In this document: positions 61,292 through 64,000 of the stretch, piece by piece
Layout: the number at the start of each line of letters is the position of its first letter
How positions within the stretch are numbered: position 1 is the first letter of the stretch
Source of the DNA: Flammulina velutipes
Lineage: Eukaryota > Basidiomycota > Agaricomycetes > Agaricales > Physalacriaceae
DNA: 64,000 nt
NCBI GenBank assembly: GCA_011800155.1
Contig: CM022373.1
Span: 1,116,001-1,180,000 of the forward strand
Reading direction: 5' to 3'
Position numbers and translations under genes: made by a program
Notes under the pieces: model-generated
Databases searched by the model: none
The model's input: only the letters and a program-made list of their open reading frames with translations
What the model was told of the DNA's origin: nothing

Positions 61292-61353
61292 GGGAAGAGA
61301 GAGAGATGGATTGATTACCTAACGCATGTGCTCTCCTCGTCCTTCCACTTTCG
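61292..61353. promoter_or_regulatory. Shared 62-bp promoter between KEI1 and the eIF4E gene
   Basis: Only 62 bp separate the two divergent start codons. It holds a purine run (GAAGAGAGAGAGA) and a pyrimidine run; no TATA. Confidence 0.5.
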
Positions 61354-62342
61354 ATGGCAAATTATTTTTCTAACCATTCGCAGTCGCGCTTTCTTGCCAA
61401 CTCTGCGCCGCCGAGTCCCGCCGCAAATCCCGCCCCTCCCCCCACTCGCTCCCGCCCTCCCGCCTCCAAACACTTTTCAACGACAGTCGCAGGCTCAGAC
61501 GAATCAGCAGAAAAACCAGCCCATATAAACGGATCCTCCAACGGCTCAGGCTCTGTTCATCCACTAAGAAACACGTATGTTCGTGGGCTGTCTCTCCGTA
61601 CCAATCCACATACTGACCATTCCACAGCTGGGTCTACTGGTTCCGCCAGCAACGAGCTCCCGGCAACAAAATCGTGAGCTACGAGGAGGGAATCAAGAAA
61701 ATAGCATCGTTTGGCTCGGTGCGTCTACTCGCCGTCTCCATCGCTGTATACTCACCTATCCAGGTCGAGTCCTTTTGGTCCCTCTGGACACATCTGTCCC
61801 CTCCGTCCGCCCTACTGCCTACCACCGACTACCTCTTGTTCCATTCGGGTGTCAGAAGGCCAGTCTGGGAAGACCCCCTCAACTTGTCGGGCGGTAAATG
61901 GATAATTCGCCTCAAAAAGGGCGTGGCGGACCGTCTCTGGGAAGACCTCATTCTCGCCATTATCGGTGACCAGTTCGATGACTGCAACGAGGAAGGCGCA
62001 GAGTATCCGGAAATATCAGGCTGCACAATTAGCGTCAGGCAGTACGAAGATATCGTCAGTCTCTGGAATCGCGTTGACGCAGATGTCAGGCTTCGCGAGA
62101 AAATCAGGTTTGTGCTCACATCTTTCAATAATCATCTCCACAATCTCATGTTATATTCGCAGGGACACTCTCAGACAAGTCCTCAATCTGCCGCCGTCCA
62201 CGGTTATGGAATATAAATCCAACAATGGTGAGCACCTATCCGAGCCTTGCTTGGCGCGCGCCCCGCTGAACAGGCTGTAGACTCCATGCAGGACAAGTCG
62301 AGCTTTCGCAACTCGGCAGTCGACCGGACTCCCTTGTCATAA
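61354..62342 (+). CDS. eIF4E-family cap-binding protein, 4EHP-like (class II)
   Basis: Five exons. A disordered, proline-rich N-terminus (SPAANPAPPPTRSRPP) precedes HPLRNTWVYWFRQQR, FGSVESFWSLWTHL, RRPVWEDPLNLSGGKWIIRLKKG, LILAIIGDQF and IRDTLRQVLNLPPSTVMEYK. The tryptophan of PVWED stacks on the cap. WIIRLKKGVADRLWEDLILA and DTLRQVLNLPP are closer to 4EHP/eIF4E2 than to eIF4E1. Such proteins often repress rather than drive translation. The last exon begins after CTGTAG at 62280, giving SMQDKSSFRNS; the other acceptor at 62291 breaks the family ending. Confidence 0.85.
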
Positions 62343-62801
62343 TACTGGACTTGTACATATGTATCCGTAACTTGTGGCAAAATCAGTCGTTCTGCAGGTG
62401 CATGGACGCGTTTTTTTCTTCAGTCGTAAACTCGGGGCTATCAACCACCGCTTTAAAATTCTTTCTCGCCACATTCTCGGATCTCGAGGGTACTAATTTC
62501 ATTTCGATAGGTGGTGCATATTGCAGTGTCATGCCTGCCGTATCCACTGATACGCAGTGAACATCCAAAGAAGCTCAACTGCGAAACGAATAGCGCTCAG
62601 CTTGGCCCTTGTAATTGGGAATAATTTGGAGTGTCAATGTTTCATTCCAAGATGGTCGCGCCACTCAGGGACAGCATGGGACAGCCATGATCAATTTTGT
62701 CAAGTGGACTATGGAGCATGTGTTACATAACTGCGACAATCTTCATAATCATATAAAACAAACTCTTCATCACTTCGTTTCTTGCCTGCCAACCTCTCAT
62801 C
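62343..62801. other. Intergenic downstream of the eIF4E gene
   Basis: 3' flank of the eIF4E gene and promoter of the next gene; a TATAAAAC-like box lies at about 62749. No other feature seen. Confidence 0.4.
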
Positions 62802-64000
62802 ATGACTTCCAAGACACTCCGAACGACTATTTACGCCACATTTCTCACTGCCGCAGTGTTTCAGCTGGCGGTGACAATAATGGCCGCCATATTCCCACGA
62901 CCTCATTTTCGCAACGAAGACACGAACGCAACGCCACAGAGTAGGTGATTTTGTTCCTACAAGATTTACCAAAATTGAACCGCTGCCACAGTATACTTCG
63001 CATCGTTCGCGGCTTTCTTCGCTCTTTTGACATTCATTTGGGCGGTAGTTCTGTAAGTTTGGTAAAATAATTGCTTTCATAGTTGACTCACATTATAATT
63101 TAGGCTTTGTTACAATGACCGACCGTTCTCGAAGCATCCACTTACGCGCACCAAGGCGCATCTATATTCGGTTACAGCTATAGCTGCTATTTGGTTAGGT
63201 ATGAAGTCTCGATCCATATGTCTCCAAGGATTGGATATTGATCAAAGTCCAGCGTTCTCGGTTATGTTTTCGCAGCAAGTGCCTATCCAGTGTGGCGATG
63301 GCGACAATAGTACTGAGTGGTATCGCGGACTTGCGTGCGGCTCTTCGGCGTCTGCGATGGCTCTCAGTTGGATTCTATTCCTTACCGGTATGTTCTACTA
63401 GTGACATGGAAGGGCTACCTCCTGATGTTTGATGATGTATCAGCCTCTGTTGGAGTATTCTCTCTCTTCCAACTATCAAAGGGCGCGGAATCCGATAACG
63501 TCACTTGGGACGATGAAATCGACATGTCTAGGAAACCACCTGTCAAGAGCAACACATCTTCTGGGACGAAGATGAGGACTGTCCTTTACGGTACGCGTCA
63601 ATTATGATTGTTCTACCAATTTCAATGCTAACTCTTGTCTAGCTCTCATCCTCGCGTTTGGTATTTGCGAGGTGGGTATGGGTGTCTTTGCCGGACTTGC
63701 CCAGAACGGCAGTACTCGTGATGGTCCCCCAGTTCAAAGTCAGTTGTGTTCATTCAATGATTGGGGCATCGATTTGCTGATACATACTCAAACGTTAGTC
63801 ATCTTTGGGTTCCTCGCTGTAGGTTTTGCGATGTTCTCATGGATCTGGGCGAGCGTGTTGCTCGCGTACAACGACCGACCGTCTTCTACCGCGCGTCTCG
63901 CCACCGTGCGTACCCATCTGATCTCTGCTATCGTTTTGGTCGTTGTATGGCTTGGTTCGTGATCTCTCCATTCTGAATATACGTTGAATATTGACATGGA
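62802..64000 (+). CDS. Membrane protein with two MARVEL-like repeats (3' end outside window)
   Basis: About seven exons up to the window edge, joined in phase. The first half has four helices, with LTFIWAVVLLCYNDRP then LTRTKAHLYSVTAIAAIWL. The second half repeats the pattern: FSWIWASVLLAYNDRPSSTARLATVRTHLISAIVLVVVWLG. A polar linker (DNVTWDDEIDMSRKPPVK) separates them. Four-helix MARVEL-like proteins are frequent in mushroom genomes as single units. Function unknown. It may be two adjacent genes if a second start lies near TKMRTVLYALIL (about 63573), but splice sites favour one. The last exon ends near 63957 with a donor GTTCGT. Confidence 0.6.

Overview
The window reads as nuclear DNA of a mushroom-forming basidiomycete (Agaricomycetes). 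The genes are dense and lie on both strands. They are cut by many GT..AG introns of about 45-65 bp, and the intergenic gaps are often under 200 bp. Several families are typical of this group: expanded protein-kinase-like genes, a P-loop NTPase/nuclease gene of the crinkler-related kind, a WW-like membrane protein and an RBR ubiquitin ligase with an unusual N-terminus. No species can be named from the sequence alone. All gene models were spliced by eye, so exon edges are predictions; where I checked, spliced lengths were multiples of three.

Layout. 0-9.8 kb: 3' part of a UFD4/TRIP12-type HECT ligase, two tandem paralogous small membrane proteins, a GH47 alpha-mannosidase, and a foldback element of about 1.2 kb. 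9.8-15.7 kb: a POT-family peptide transporter and two tandem FSP1/AIF-like flavoproteins. 15.9-25.9 kb: housekeeping genes (POP5, a DUF202 membrane protein, MTHFR, proteasome ATPase RPT4) with two disordered proteins of unknown function and a small hydrophilic protein. 26.1-29.7 kb: the RBR ligase.

29.8-48.1 kb is the accessory region. It holds three related kinase-like genes (K1, K2, K4), a divergent gene K3 whose catalytic residues are lost, a Golgi GDPase (GDA1/CD39 family), an NTPase-nuclease gene, and the WW-like membrane protein. K2 and K4 are inverted copies with a tract of near identity. K4 sits between direct copies of the GDPase 5' region, and a third short copy lies beyond the NTPase-nuclease gene. 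48.5-64 kb returns to housekeeping: DAM1 with a C-terminal extension, complex I subunit NDUFB7, MMS19, NDUFAF7, a TMEM14 protein, arginyl-tRNA synthetase, the IPC synthase subunit KEI1, a 4EHP-type eIF4E, and a membrane protein with an internal duplication that runs off the end.

Themes. Three genes belong to ubiquitin/proteasome function (HECT ligase, RPT4, RBR ligase). MMS19 is bracketed by a complex I subunit and a complex I assembly factor. Several divergent gene pairs share very short promoters, and one pair (POP5 and its neighbour) may have overlapping start codons. The most promising unusual objects are the RBR ligase with a cysteine-peptidase-like N-terminus, the kinase/NTPase-nuclease cluster with its rearrangement scars, and the foldback element with a flipped internal block.
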